Shown piece after piece: positions 44,754 to 56,973 of a DNA stretch of 64,000 bases. The stretch is from Pyrenochaeta sp. MPI-SDFR-AT-0127 (taxonomy: Eukaryota; Ascomycota; Dothideomycetes; Pleosporales; Cucurbitariaceae): NCBI GenBank assembly GCA_020747015.1, contig JAGTJM010000002.1, positions 620,001-684,000 of the forward strand, given 5' to 3'. Each line of letters begins with the position of its first letter. The first letter of the stretch is position 1. Position numbers and translations under genes: made by a program. The notes under the pieces were generated by a model. That model was not told where the DNA came from. It did no database searches and was given only the letters and a program-made list of their open reading frames with translations.

Positions 44754-45550
44754 ATGTCTTCAGCAGGACGTGGCCGCGGTGGCAAATTCAACAAGGTCAA
44801 GCGTGGAGGCGGCAAGAAGTTCTCGCGCGATCTACAACCGCTGAATGCAGATGGCGAGGTCGTTGGCATGTGGGGTGTATGTTCCCCCCTTCACGCCATG
44901 GTAAGACTAAGGCTAAACAAGACTCATAGGAACAACCTGGAAAGGTCGAGGAAGAGTCCGAAGAGGAGTCCTCTGAGGAAGAGTCCAGCGATGACGATGG
45001 CAAACCCGCAGAAGAAGAAATGACCCGTGAGCAGCGCCGCGAGGCCGCAAAGAAGCGCAAAGCCGCCGCGATAGCAAAGAAGTCGCAAAAGGCTCCTGAA
45101 GCAGGCGATCTCCCCACCGACTCTTCCGAAGACGAAGACGACATGCCCGCGAACCCCAACCACACTGCAAAGGCCCGCTCACAAGCCTCCACTGCCCCCG
45201 TTGCCGCAGACGCCGAACCTGCTGCCGCCGCCGGCAAGGGCAAGGGCAAGCAACAAGACCTCTCCCAGCTATCCCGCCGCGAGCGCGAAGCCGTCCAGGC
45301 ACAGCAGGCCAAGGAGCGTTATGAGAAGATGCACGCAGAGGGCAAGACAGAGCAGGCGCGCGCGGATCTTGAGCGATTGGCATTGGTCAAGGAGCGCAGA
45401 GAGGCTGAGGCTGCACGCAAGAAGGCGGAGGCTGAGGAGCGCGCAGAACTGGACAAGGAGAAGGCCGAGTTGATGGAGCGTGAGAAGCGGAGGAGGGAAC
45501 AAGCCATGGGCAAGGCCCAGCGTCTTGCTAAGGGCGGCAAGAAGAAATAA
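44754..45550 (+). CDS. 28 kDa heat- and acid-stable phosphoprotein family (PP28/PDAP1-like)
   Basis: Seen: exon 1 44754-44876 and exon 2 44930-45550, phase 0, give 247 residues. Start MSSAGRGRGGKFNKVKRGGG matches the glycine/arginine/lysine-rich N-terminus of the family. An acidic Ser/Glu region (EEESEEESSEEESSDDDG) offers casein kinase II sites. The family core LSRREREAVQAQQAKERYEK is followed by MHAEGKTEQARADLERLALV and a long charged helix (KERREAEAARKKAEAEERAE). Known: PP28/PDAP1 is a casein-kinase-II substrate implicated in RNA binding, translation and stress responses; the fungal role is not settled. Highly charged, probably cytosolic or ribosome/RNA-associated. High confidence for the family, low for function. 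Confidence 0.88.
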
Positions 45551-46238
45551 ACTCTTCACAGAGGTTGATTGGCACACAGCTCTCCTCAGTGACTTTGATG
45601 ACTGGATGATCAAAGCCACGTGTCAGTGGGAGCTTGAATCATATGGCTCGATGCTTGTATTTTGCATTGCCTGCGAACGGACTGGCTTGCCCTTGTGGCA
45701 GCTGATGGGATATCACGATCTGACGATGGGCTTAGGTAGAACCTGGTACGGCGTATCTCGCGATATGTGCTGGATGGTTAGAGAAACACTTTCGAGCAAA
45801 TACGACCGCATCTTACAACCAATAGTTACTCTCTTATTTCTTGATGCTCGTACTGGAAGCGTTTGCTTGCGCCCTTCAGGACTGCAGACTCTTCAGCTCT
45901 TCAGCTCCAGTACGCCTGTGCATACAATCTCCAGAACCTTCGACAGCATACACGAGCCTAGATGTCGGCGCCTCGAGCCCTTCGTACCAGTGCGCCCTTG
46001 AGCTGAGCCACGCAGCGCACCCCCCCCCCCCCCCCCGGCTCGCCCCGCCTCACCTTGGCTCGCGGACAATGTTTGAACAACCATCGTCACCACTTGAAAA
46101 CAGAATACATAAATCAACCCGCCATGTCGCCACTGCAGCGTCTCGCCACGCGCTCACGCTCACCAACATCTCCACACTACTACAATTCCCACCATCAGTC
46201 TAATTCGAGACTAGGATTAGAAACCAATTGCCCAAACG
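45551..46238. other. Intergenic with poly-C tract
   Basis: About 690 bp between PP28 and the HNH gene (both plus strand). It contains a 17-C homopolymer (listed separately) roughly 200 bp before the HNH start. No gene seen. Confidence 0.5.
46020..46036 (+). repeat. C17 homopolymer
   Basis: An uninterrupted run of 17 cytosines in the upstream region of the HNH gene, 202 bp before its ATG. Its complement is G17, able in principle to form a quadruplex. Length is prone to sequencing error. Confidence 0.9.
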
Positions 46239-47194
46239 ATGGCTGAAGCTCTCCCCGCAGACGAGCTCTCCAACTACGAAACCTTCCGCGAATGCCTGAG
46301 CGAACCCGTCCTCCGGGCTCTTGCGGCGCCAACGGAGAAGCCGAAGACGAGGAAGAAGAGACATGCGAAGAAGGAGTCGAAAAGCGGGATTGATAGCGTA
46401 GCAGGGAAGGGTAAAATAGATAAGGGAAACGATGGGAATGAAAAGGATACTTCAGGAGATACAGACGCACAAGCCACAGATGCAGAAGATCTTGGAGAAT
46501 TCATTGAGGTATGCTACATCCATCTTCTCTTGGAGAAAAGAAAAGAAAAGAAAAGAAAAGAAAGAAAGTAACGCCTCTGCTAACATCCTCACAGTATCTC
46601 AGCAGCCAGATCTTCCCATATCTACCCCCAGATCTACGCTCGTTATCCTATTCAAAGCACAAAGACTCCACGCGTTTGCAAGATGTATACTCGATCCCCT
46701 TGTCCGCGCACACATATACCACGCTTCTGCATAGCGTTCCACCCACTGCAATCGACAGCCTCGAGTCCTCGGCGCTCCTGCCCGCGTCGTCCGACACTAC
46801 CGATCTGCGCAACTTGCTCTTGCCCGTGCTCTCTGCGTATGTAAGCGCCGTAACGGCGCCGCCCCCGCTGTGGAGTACTACGCGCACTACGGCGTGTCAG
46901 TTGTGCGCCCGCGATTGGGTGCCCTTGACGTATCATCACCTTATCCCCAAGTCGACACATGACCGCGTGCGGAAAAGGGGGTGGCATAACGAAGAAATGC
47001 TGAACAGTGTGGCGTGGCTGTGTAGAGCCTGTCACAGCTTTGTGCATAGACTGGCTAGCAACGAGGAGCTCGCGAAGGGCTATTATACCGTCGATCTCAT
47101 TAGAGAGGGTGGAGTGGTGGGCGATGAAGAGAAAAAGAGGGAAGTGGAGGGCTGGGTCAAGTGGGTGGGAGGTGTAAGGTGGAAGAGTAGATGA
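46239..47194 (+). CDS. HNH-domain protein (fungal type)
   Basis: Seen: exon 1 46239-46508 and exon 2 46595-47194 give 289 residues, phase 0. The first 90 residues are charged and Lys-rich (TRKKRHAKKESK). The C-terminal third carries an HNH/Zn-finger core: CQLCARDWVPLTYHHLIPKS, then RGWHNEEMLNSVAWLCRACH and SFVHRLASNEELAKGYYTVD. The two CxxC/CxxCH pairs should bind zinc, HH is the general-base pair, and the Asn/His are in the expected places, so the site appears intact. Known: HNH folds are nucleases or nucleic-acid binders; this stand-alone fungal version is uncharacterised. Inference: a nuclear DNA/RNA-binding or nicking protein, given the basic N-terminus. The 86-bp intron contains an AAAAG repeat. 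Confidence 0.82.
46536..46568 (+). repeat. (AAAAG)5 plus AAAG units inside an intron
   Basis: Five perfect AAAAG units followed by two AAAG units, wholly within the intron of the HNH gene between its donor and branch region. Purine-only on the sense strand. Confidence 0.9.
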
Positions 47195-47606
47195 CAAAGG
47201 TGATACCCAGAAAGGATGAGGTAGAAAGAAAGTTTAAGATCGCATTTTTTTTTCATCTGGCCACCTTGTGGCCACTACCTAGATTACTCGAGAGGGTATC
47301 GTAGAAGGAAAGAAAAGAGAACGCCCAAAATTACCAGACTCGCCTCGACCATGGAAGCTGCACGCCACTGCTAGAAGCATGACTCCATGTACCTACTGCA
47401 TCCTCCAATGCCAGTGAAATACCACGTTCGTTCTGGAGGCTGAGAAGCCCCAATATGAAGGAAGAGCATTGAAATCCATCAAACCGTCCATGACTACCTC
47501 TTCCACAAAACAAACGCTTTCATGAATCGTCTCCTTGAGAACGACGACTGCCATGTTGCACCCAAAAACCATACTCATCATCCACCACCACCAATTCCAG
47601 ACATGT
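47195..47606. other. Convergent 3' ends, HNH gene and Argonaute
   Basis: 412 bp between two facing stop codons, with a T-run near 47247 and scattered A-rich stretches compatible with 3' ends. No gene seen. Confidence 0.5.
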
Positions 47607-50600
47607 CTAGATGTACCACATGACATCCTTGAGGCCACGCACGTTTGTCATGGCCAGGAGGGGTCCAACTTCGACAGTGTTCCTGGACGACGAGCCAGTG
47701 GAAGATTGCTGATCAGCCTTCGACTCTTTCTTTCCAGAGGACACAGGGTTATTGTTGAGATGAGCGCGAGCACGGTCGGCAGCCAAGTGGGCATAGTAGA
47801 CGGCAGGATGAAGAGAAACCGGAGTCGTGGAGCGGAGGTATTGGTAGGAATGCTCGAAAATAAACTGCTGAAGTTCAGCTGCCAGCCACTCACCCTCGTT
47901 CAGAATGCACTGGTAGTGAATGGGTCGAGCCGTGCCCTTGATTGCAACATGAGAACAGAGGTAAAAGTCGAACTCAAAAGGATGAGTGCATCCAGACTCG
48001 ACCAAGGTTCCAGGGAACGGGTTGCCGTTTCTGTCGCCGCTATTGCCCTCGGGGAAGAAACGAATATGATGGCGCTTCCCAGCAATCACAACGGTGAACT
48101 TGGGTGACTCCTTGCAGCCGAGCTTCTGGAAACACTCCTTCATATCGCGTACCTCCTCTTCCAGGACAGCAGCATACTGTCCCTCTGAAACGCCATCGCG
48201 AATGTATAAGATGCGTTGAGGAGGCCTGCCTTGACCGATCCGCTGCATCCACTTCTTCGCCATTGAACCAAAGTGCTCTTCGATGTTTGAAGTCGTCACC
48301 ATCTCGACGCGGTTGCCATTAGTTTGAACTTCAGCCCAGTATCTAACGAAGTGTGGATCAGAGGAGACAGTGAGAGCAGCCAAAGACGCAGCTTCAGCAG
48401 AGCCAGCTCCAGGAGCGGGGTGGGAAACGTCAGCGCCGACGACCATGGTGGGGATTGAGGCAGAACGCGGAGCAATCTTGGGAATGAGCTGTGACTTAGC
48501 CACAGTAGTAGCACCACCAAGCTTTCCATTGACCTTCATGCACACATTGGATATGTACTGAGGAGAGCAGCTCATGACATGCCTAGCCTGGAGCACCTGG
48601 GACGCAACGCCGAAGCGTATGTCGCACGACTTCTTGATCCGACGGTACACATCGACATTGCGGTCGTTCACAATAAAGAACATGAGGCTAGGGGCTGTCG
48701 CGTACCTGGTGCATGTTAGCATAAGTCATCCACCAGTTTTCGGTTCCTATCAGCGAGCCAAAGCACCTCCAGGGTATATCCAAGGCTCTGTACTCTTCTG
48801 CAGGATATTCAAGGGGCGAGATGATGACTTACTTATTACCAGTTTGAGTCCAGGCCTTGTTTACCATTTCTCCCGCGTCTCTGAGATCGCCACCACCCAT
48901 CCAGGGTTTTTTGCCATGTTGAGGGTGGGCCAGAATCGAGCCACCATGAGACTCGTAGATTTGGACGAATTTCTGGAAGAATGACTCGACTGCCGAAGGA
49001 GGAGGACTGCCGCGACCCTGAATGCAGCAAACACCCCAGGCCTTGATGGGACGGTCCTTATTGTTCAGGGCAAATTTACGCCCATCCAACCTCCAGCGGC
49101 CACTAGTGAGATCTCCAGGCTTTATAGTAGCCTCTTTGGAGCCAGGACCAAAGTGAACAACTGGTTGAGGGAGGATACGGGCGTTCACTTTCGCACGAGT
49201 TGGATTGATCTGAAGTCCGTAGTGTCGGAGATAAGGGTCGTTGGCCCAGTTGAGCATACGAACACCATGCTCAACGGCTGCCCAACGATCCTTGGGAATG
49301 GTCACAGCGAACCTGATCATGGAAGCGGTTTGTGTGTCTGACAGCTTGGTGTTGTACCGCTGATTTGTTTCGATCTTCAGTTTGTCCATTGGCATATAGA
49401 CAGGAGCGCCGCGAATCTTCTTCGTCATCTTGACAACCGGAAGTCCCACGATGCAACTGATATCGTATTTTTTCTTGAAGTACTGCTGCACCGAAATCTG
49501 CCTCAGATCTTCCGGCTTGACGCCGGGGCGGCGATCATCAGGATCAGGGAATTTGGCTTCTCTGGCGTCCATACCTACAAACTCCTCTATGGTCCACTGG
49601 GTGGGCGGATTGGTGTGGGTTGCCATAACTTGGACGCGCTTGAAGCGACGAAGGTCTTTCTTCAGATAAGAGTTCTTCCAGTCAGGCTTGGCTTCCCTGA
49701 AGAGGTTGACGAACTGAGGTATCTCTTTGTTGAACACCTGGGTCACAGCACGAGTGAGTTCTTGAGCGCGCCAGAAGGTGCCATTTGCGACATCGACGTT
49801 GACCGACAAAGATTTGTTGAATTTTTCATCAAGCACGGGACGGAGCGAGGCAAAGACACCCTTGAAAGCCTCAACACCACCACCAAGTTCGAAGCGCTCC
49901 TCTCCGCGTTCGAAAAAGGACTTTTTGATCTGGGTGTACTGCTGAGATGGCCATTCACGCATGACGTGATCGAAAAAGTTGATGATATCAATGCAGTCAG
50001 TAGACCATGATGCTTGCCCATTGAGAAAGGCTTGAAGATGGTTGAAGTCGACCTGACGCGTCCAACGGAGAAGTACATTGTGGGTGTTGCCCCGGCGTCC
50101 CTCCTTGGTCGGCTTTCCCTCTTCGGCATCGAGATCAACGGTGATGCGAGAGTCGTCTCGGTTGAGGCGCTTGCTAGACCAACAAAGTGTATTTCCGTCC
50201 CAGATCCATAGATTGGCAGGCTCACCAATCGCCAACTTGACGGCTTTGGAGTTCCAGATCTTCTTCAGAAGCCCACGCTTGGTGTAGTCGGCCGCATCAC
50301 CGCTGTATTGCATCTTAGGGCAATCAGTAATGCTTTTCAATAATTGGATTTCAAGGATCATCACTCACTTCATATTGGTGAACGATGACATTGGGAACTT
50401 TGGCGACGTTGAAAGTATTCAGACCAATGCTGCACTGCTTACCAAAGTTGTTGAAATTCTTGGGTCGAGTCGGCAACGCGTTCGGAATGGTAATCTGGGG
50501 ATCAATGTCAGACATCTTTGTGATATTTGCACGAAAGAGCAATGTAGAACAAGGCGAATCATCCTCATGCCTGTGGACGACGGGGTACTTTGGTACTTAC

Positions 50601-50834
50601 ACCACGAGCCGTGTACCAGCCAGTAATACCAAGAAATTCGGAAATGTTTTTGAGATCCGTTGGTCTGGTGTAGTCGACCACCTTCTTCGGACCGGGATCG
50701 CGATTGCCATCAAGATGGGGAATTGGCTTAGGCGTGGAGCGCTGCGTCGGATCACGCGAAGCTGAAGAAGACCCATTGGAAGAGCCTTGATTCTGGTGCT
50801 CACGATTCGCGTTTCTCTTTGCTGGACCAGCCAT
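47607..50834 (-). CDS. qde2: Argonaute protein (QDE2-type), slicer residues intact
   Basis: Seen: exons 50834-50601, 50494-50369, 50313-48833 and 48705-47607 give 979 residues with all phases closing. Order: a Gly/Ser/Asn-rich N-terminus; N-domain and linker (FNNFGKQCSIGLNTFNVAKV); the RRGN...VDFNHLQAFL region; ArgoL1 (GGGVEAFKGVFASLRPVLDE, with FFERGEERFELGG before it); PAZ (FVGMDAREAKFPDPDD, YFKKKYDI); MID; PIWI. The catalytic tetrad is present: Asp706 (VVGADVSHP), Glu748 (GNRVEMV), Asp784 (YIRDGVSEGQY), His877 (RPIHYQCIL). The C-terminus ends KDVMWYI, the hydrophobic end usual for Ago. Known: Argonautes load small RNAs; QDE-2 acts in fungal quelling and is required for milRNAs. Inference: slicing-competent. 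A leader intron precedes the start. Confidence 0.95.
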
Positions 50835-50842
50835 GGTGGACT

Positions 50843-50972
50843 CTGTGCGGCATGTTAGAGATTTTCTGATGAAGGTTGACAGCAAAGCCTGGTGCAAATG
50901 TCACAACACCACGCATGACAACGACATTCGCGCGATAAGATAGGGTGAGAAAGGATGGCAAGAGGTACTTAC
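50843..50972 (-). other. 5' leader intron of the Argonaute gene (predicted)
   Basis: On the minus strand a canonical donor GTAAGTACC (from 50972) pairs with a GCCGCACAG acceptor (ending 50843) eight bases before the ATG. The 130-bp interval also has a CTAAC branch sequence. Placement directly before the start makes a leader intron likely. Confidence 0.5.
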
Positions 50973-53024
50973 GATGTTGTCAAATTGCAGTCAATTGAGG
51001 ACTTGGAGTCGAAGGTGTTGGGCGTGATTGTTCGACCTGAAGACTATCAGTAAGGCTGCTTAGAATCAAGTGCTGTGCAAGAGATCAAAAGGCCTGGTGA
51101 TGGGAAGTCTTGTTGAAGCGGTACCTACGGAAGCCGCGGCAGCTAGCAATCAGAGTGAGGCAGAGGCACAGACAATGGGGATTTGGGCGTGCTAGAACAC
51201 TGCGACAGACGTAGACATGTGTTACCGCAAACAGAAGAGGCAGGAGGGTATGAGGATGCCGTGGTGACGCTGAGTCCAACGCTGGCAAGGACGGTGGTGA
51301 AGCTGGCTTTGCTAAGATGGAAGGAGGAAGGATGCTGGGATCCGCACTTACGCTATGATGCACAGCACCAGAGAGATTGCCTGCAGTAGTGTTGATTCGA
51401 ATGTCTGCACAAATATCGCTGCAGTGGAAAGGAAGCTTGTTGCAATTGCCGAGGAAGTTTGGACAGCAGTGTCAGCCTTGGAAATGATCGATCAAGTCAA
51501 AATTGAGAGTAGAATTGATCGTTGTGGTGAGGAGGAAAGTCAGTGGAAGGACGTGGGAGGCACTCTTTATATGGGAGGGGCACCAAACACTGCACGCGCT
51601 ATGCTGGCAAGCGAGCAATTGTCGGTGAGGAAACGTGAAAGAAAAGGGTAAGAGTGGCCGTGGTGAGGGTGGCAGCTGCGTAAATGAAGGTGAAAACTTT
51701 AGCCCATGTGATACTACCCGCACATGTTCGAAGACAGCAAGACGGCTTCTTCACTTAGGGGTGAGATGCTTTGATACTGGGAAGTAATTCTGTATGACTG
51801 AGTATTAGAGTCAGGCAAATTATGGAATGAGTGCGAATAAGAATAAAGGAAAGTGTGGAGATATGAAGATGATGAGTGATGACACTAGCCGCAGTAAAAG
51901 AACACAGAGTGCCTGAATGCAGAGCATGAAATTGACCATTATGCCACCTCTGCAGGCCGTATCAACAAAAAACAATGCGCTTGTTAAAAGCATCATTAAT
52001 CGGACAAAACAAGTCAGTACAGCAGTTGGCAGGACCAACGCACGGAGGGAGACTAGAGCTTCATGCACATCTTTAAGGAACTTCCCCAATACGTGAAACA
52101 CATCCATGGACGGGTCTTGTAGACACAAAGTGTACATTCATGCAAGATTGGTATTCCACTCATGCAACAGTATCTAGCTGCGCGTAATGAAGGATAGCAA
52201 TTATCCAGAACTTTGACGGGACTTAAGCACTGCCACGCTTACTGTGCAAAATGTTTCTGAGAGTTGACAAGCGGTCCCAGCAGCTTTAGTACATGAAGAG
52301 CTCAACATACGCATAGAGACAGATAGAGTAGTGATGACATTTTTATAAGGAAGATATGACCTTAGACATTGCCCGGCTATGGTGAACATCCACACTCACA
52401 CCATGGTACATGGCAAACACGCCATCTTTGGAACGTACACGTTTGGACTCGGCTCACCGATTATCACGCAGATGAATGAAAAGCTCATGCGCACGCATGC
52501 AATGCTTCAGGAAAGCGCTTCGTGAATTCAATAAAAATCTGTCTCAAGTCTGCACGTACTGCGGGCGTACACAAAAAAACATACACGCGATAGAGTTCGT
52601 GCACACAGTGTTTGGAGCTAAACTCATCCTTAAATTTGATACAAGGGTTCACTCGTCACAGGTTGACAAAGTGGGCTATATAAAGTTTCCTTTCAGACCA
52701 AAACTTGCCATCGCGGCGTAAACCCAACGCCGCGCTCATTGATCTGCCAAAGCAGTGTCAGATAAAAACCAACCCATTTCCCAATGCCGCAATTGAATGC
52801 ATGACGCCAAATATTGGTTTGCGATTTGGTTTTGCCCGGGTGAGGAGAGGAAGATAAACGCCAGTCCATGCAAAACCGTCATGTCCTTCTGAGACCCAAG
52901 TCTGCTGGTCCCAAGGCCTTTGACGTCAAGTGGTCGCCCGTCCATTATTATCAATGGCATCTTCCAGCCCTTTGCCAATAATTGTCTATGTTCATGGCTG
53001 CTTTAGCAGCCTCTCAGAATCATC
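50973..53024. other. Argonaute promoter region and 3' flank of RNA14
   Basis: About 2 kb between two minus-strand genes. Frames are under about 105 codons and unrecognised. No inverted repeat, tRNA or transposon seen. This is long for an otherwise compact block, suggesting an extended regulatory region for Argonaute. Confidence 0.4.
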
Positions 53025-56000
53025 TTACTGTCCCCACCCAGGAGGAGCGCCATGCACAGCCGTATGTCCCAGATTGGGATTTCCATACTTCTCCTGGATA
53101 CTCTGTAACTGCTGTGCCGTAGTAGGTGTAGTTCCCCATCGCTGCGGCTGCACCTGCTGCATCGCTTGTCCAATCAACACCGGTGTCGGAATGCCAGCCA
53201 CATTCCTCAACATGTTCACCATAGCCTCGGGCTTGAATCGCGTTTCTTTGTACGTGTGTGCCGGAGGAATGATACCAAGTAGGAAGTTAATCTCACGTGG
53301 AAGGGGCACAGGGCCCTGAGGCAGTCCGACAGGGGTGTTACCGCTGGCGGTGGCGAGGTTGCGGCGAGCGGCATCGAGACGACGGCCAGCTGCACCCTTC
53401 AATGGTGACTCGCCACGGGCGAGCTTTCGGGGTTGAATGCCGTCATCGGCATCTTCGAGAGGGCGCTTAGGAGAATTGGTTGCGGGAAGTAGGTTTCCTA
53501 AGCGTGGTGAATTGGTTATTCCAGGCGAAGCAAGACGTTGTTGCTGCTCCGTTGCGATTTGTAGAGGTAGAGCAGGTAGCGGCTCTTCAACAGAAGGCAT
53601 CACGGAAGGCATCACAGGCCTCATCTGCGTTCGTGGGGAAATAATGGGGCGGACCGTGGTAGGGTCAAACGTTGGACCTGCAAAACGCTGTGCGAAGCGC
53701 TGCAATTGAGGATCCTCAGGGAAAAGTGTGACCATACGCTGCTCAAGTTTTGAGATCTGCGCGAGCTCGCCGAACTGAGATTCGTAGTTGTGGAAGAAGA
53801 CGAAAAGCGATTTAGCCCTATGGATGTTCTCAGGCTTAGCAGTCAACTTTCCGACAACAGTCTCGAACACCGCACGGGCATCTGAACGTGTTAGTGTATT
53901 CATTATTTCACAGCATCACTATCACTTACTGGTAGAGTCATTCAGCTTGATCAAATGCTTGATGTACTCCAGCGCGAACTGTTCATCTTCTGGGAAAAGC
54001 TTCATACCGCGCTCGAAGATCTTCTGAGCGGCAGGATCCTGATAACAGTGATGTTCAATGAGTGCACTAGCAACATATGCCTCACTCAACAGCTTGCCCT
54101 TTTTGCGAGCCTCAGTAAATACACCACGAAATCCAGCGATGTCTTCCTTGGGGTTTCCTTTGCCTTGCACTCGTCGAATAGCTCTCATCAAAGCGATCCA
54201 GGCGAATGTCAGAGTCTTCTTAAGGTTGTGTGTCTGTGCATTGTATCCAGCAGCAATAGCCTGCAGCTGAGTATTGAAAGCATCTTCCTTCTCTTTCAGA
54301 ATTCGTGCGACTTGCACTTCATCATCATCATCTGCATCGTCAGCGTCCCTTTGAGCGATAGCCCGGGCAGCTTCGTCAGCCTTTTTCTGTGCTTCAAATT
54401 GTTCCCGGGCTCGAGCGATTGAGTGCTCTTCTCGCTTCTTGGTCTGCGTTGTGAGATCATAGATGGTGTCCAAGAGCTTCATATACGGCTCACGTACAGC
54501 TTTGCCCTTTGCAATGATGCCTGCCTGGCCGTCCTCAAAGTCAGTACGTAGCTCGACCTGGTTGCCCTTTCTGAAGGCGAGGAGGCAGCTTTCTGGATTA
54601 GCCTCGATGCCATCAGACAAGAACTTGTCACCTTCCGGTTGTAGTCCATTCTCAAAACACCATTCGGCTGCCTCAAACCATAGCTCCGGCCAGAAGCGGA
54701 GAGCCATCAGAGCATTCTTGTATAGGTGGAGAACGCGCGCTTCGTAGAGCTTGCGGTCGTCCGTTGCGCACTCAACTGGGTCACCCTTTTCCCACTGAAT
54801 CCAGTTCTTCCATAGCTTCACTTGATTCATGTATTCCTCGTAGCCGTCAAATCCTGGAGCGGGTGGCAGCTTGGGTAGAGTGGTTCGGTTAACACCCCGT
54901 GTGATGTTATTATCGAGGACATTTATTGCGCTTCGTGCGGTCATGTACGATGGTGACTTTTCTTGAAGGTGTTTCCGTCCCTGTTCAGATTGCGTTAGCT
55001 ATAGTCTGTCAATGGAACATGAGTCAAAGGCGTACCGAGGCCTTGTTCAAGCCCATCTCGAACTTGTCGTAGTCTCGCCAGATCTCCAGTGTGGCGTTGT
55101 GAGGAATGGAAACGGCACGTTGGTAGACCTTTCGCAATGTGTCCATCTTTTGCATGTCTTGCCAGGAGGTGCCACCGAGAACTCCAGGACCGGTTTTGAG
55201 CATTTCAAGGTAATCGATCCAAAGCTTTCCAGCGTGAACATCGATTCCGACCTGACCAAGTACAAACTCATAGGCTTGAGTGATGATCTGACGGTTCTGG
55301 CCATTCTGATCAGTAGTCAAATTGTAGCGACGTCGGATGAAGTCGATGTAGGAAGAGTAAAGGGCAACATAAGGAGCTAATGGAACTGAGCGACCAAAAA
55401 TGACCTCCACCTTTGACAACTCATCAAGCTCCGTCTCGAAAGCGACGTACTCGACCCATTGCTCACCCTAGTCGTATTAGCGAAAGTCACATGGAACATA
55501 ACCAATATTGCTCACCGATGTTGGGAAGACCTTAAGGAAGCGTTCAAAGACAGCTCGTGCGTCGTCGTGTTTGTGTCGCCTGCGATGCTCCTCAATTAGA
55601 CTCAACCATGCTTCGATGTCACCACGCGGGTCTTCAGCAATGCGATCTTCAAGGATGCCAACGCGATCCTGTGGAAGACGTGCTTTTGGTAGAGAAGTAG
55701 TAGGAGTTGGAGTGGCTGGAACAGCAGACTGACGCGCTGAAGCGACAGTCAAATGGTCTAGAGCACCTTGCTTAGTAGCGTCTGGAACAGGCGTATTGCC
55801 ATTTGGAAGAGTAGAAGCAACAGAGGGAGCAGGCTCATTGACAGCGACAGAAGCAGAGAAAGTTGCAGCACCCTGATCTTGTGCACTATGTAACTGTACA
55901 TCTGGGTTGGGAAGTGTATTGTTTGGTGTGTTTGTAAAAGATCGCTGTGGAGACTCTGCAGCTCCAGAGGTATTTAGCAGTGTGACACTCGCCGCCTTCG

Positions 56001-56340
56001 GCTGCACAACTGGCTCCTCTTCCTCGTCCTCGCTCTCGTCGACAAAACCACCCACAGTACGCGGCCGCTTCGACGGCGTTGGCGCAGCAGATACCTCTGC
56101 AGAGGCCTGGGCAGATTCGAGCTTTGACCCGTCCTCGCCCTCGTTGTCGGCGGCTTGAGGAGGTGAATGGGCACCAGACTCCGGTATCGACCCTGACTGC
56201 TCTGACGCTTGTGGGGAGAATGTGCTGGCAGGGTCGTATTCCTCCTGATCAGCAGGCGCGTCGTCCATCGCATAGCTCGCTGAAGGATCATACTCATCCT
56301 TTTGTGCCTCAAGGAAGGCGAGCTCGGCGTCGTCCGCCAT
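53025..56340 (-). CDS. rna14: mRNA 3'-end-processing protein RNA14 (CstF-77)
   Basis: Seen: exons 56340-55516, 55467-55036, 54980-53930 and 53881-53025 give 1054 residues, all in phase. The N-terminal 215 residues are acidic and disordered. The HAT-repeat Suf domain begins at RVGILEDRIAEDPRGDIEAW and continues through EQWVEYVAFETELDELSKVE, LWIDYLEMLK, KVYQRAVSIPHNATLEIWRD and LYEARVLHLYKNALMALRFW to AYVASALIEHHCYQD and FERGMKLFPEDEQFALEYI. The C-terminal part is Pro-rich, with the short monkeytail-like block PLPREINFLLGIIPPAHTYK. Known: Rna14 dimerises and with Rna15 forms CF IA for pre-mRNA cleavage and polyadenylation in the nucleus. Compared with the yeast protein (677 residues) the extra length is in the disordered ends. 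Divergent from unc50. Confidence 0.94.
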
Positions 56341-56973
56341 GGCTGCAATTGAGGGAGGCTCTGTAGTGGGTTGTTAGGGCTGAGTCTTGAAGCACAGAGG
56401 AGATGCTGATTACGGGTTGCGCAGGTGTGGGCGTCTCACAGACAATGAATCTCTTTGTCGCGTGGGTGCTTGTAAGGAAAAGGATACGGAGATGGGTGAG
56501 GAAGAAAAGCGAGCGTTCACAGCCTTGCCTGCGCTCTCGGCAGATGCAGAAGCCGAGCAAAGAGAATTCGAGATGCGCAGAGGTTGCAGAGGTGATGCGC
56601 AGCGCTCATGGAGTTGCTGTGGTGTGAGTGTAGCAGGAAGAGGAGCAAAGATTATGCAGGTCGGCTTAGTCGCCTATTCCCCGGGGCGGAGACAGGCAGC
56701 CTCGTGGCTTGGCACTGGGGCTAGCGCAAGAGCTCTTACACAGGCGATGTCATTGTCCAGGTACTCGAACACGTTGTCTTCCCTCGCCGAGCACCGCGCG
56801 ATTCACAGCTCTTTCTCTCGATCATGGCCATTCGGAGTATCCCGTGACATCACTCATTCCCGCGACGCGCATACGGTGCCCCACAAACGCTTGTCCCGGC
56901 GCTTCACCCGTTTGACAGCCGCGGCAGCTGCCTGCCGAGAGAGACAACTCCTGCGATACCACCAAATATCGCC
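56341..56973. promoter_or_regulatory. Divergent promoter rna14 / unc50
   Basis: 633 bp between start codons of oppositely transcribed housekeeping genes. The overlapping plus-strand frames here run into the rna14 start and look like chance. No specific motif named. Confidence 0.5.
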
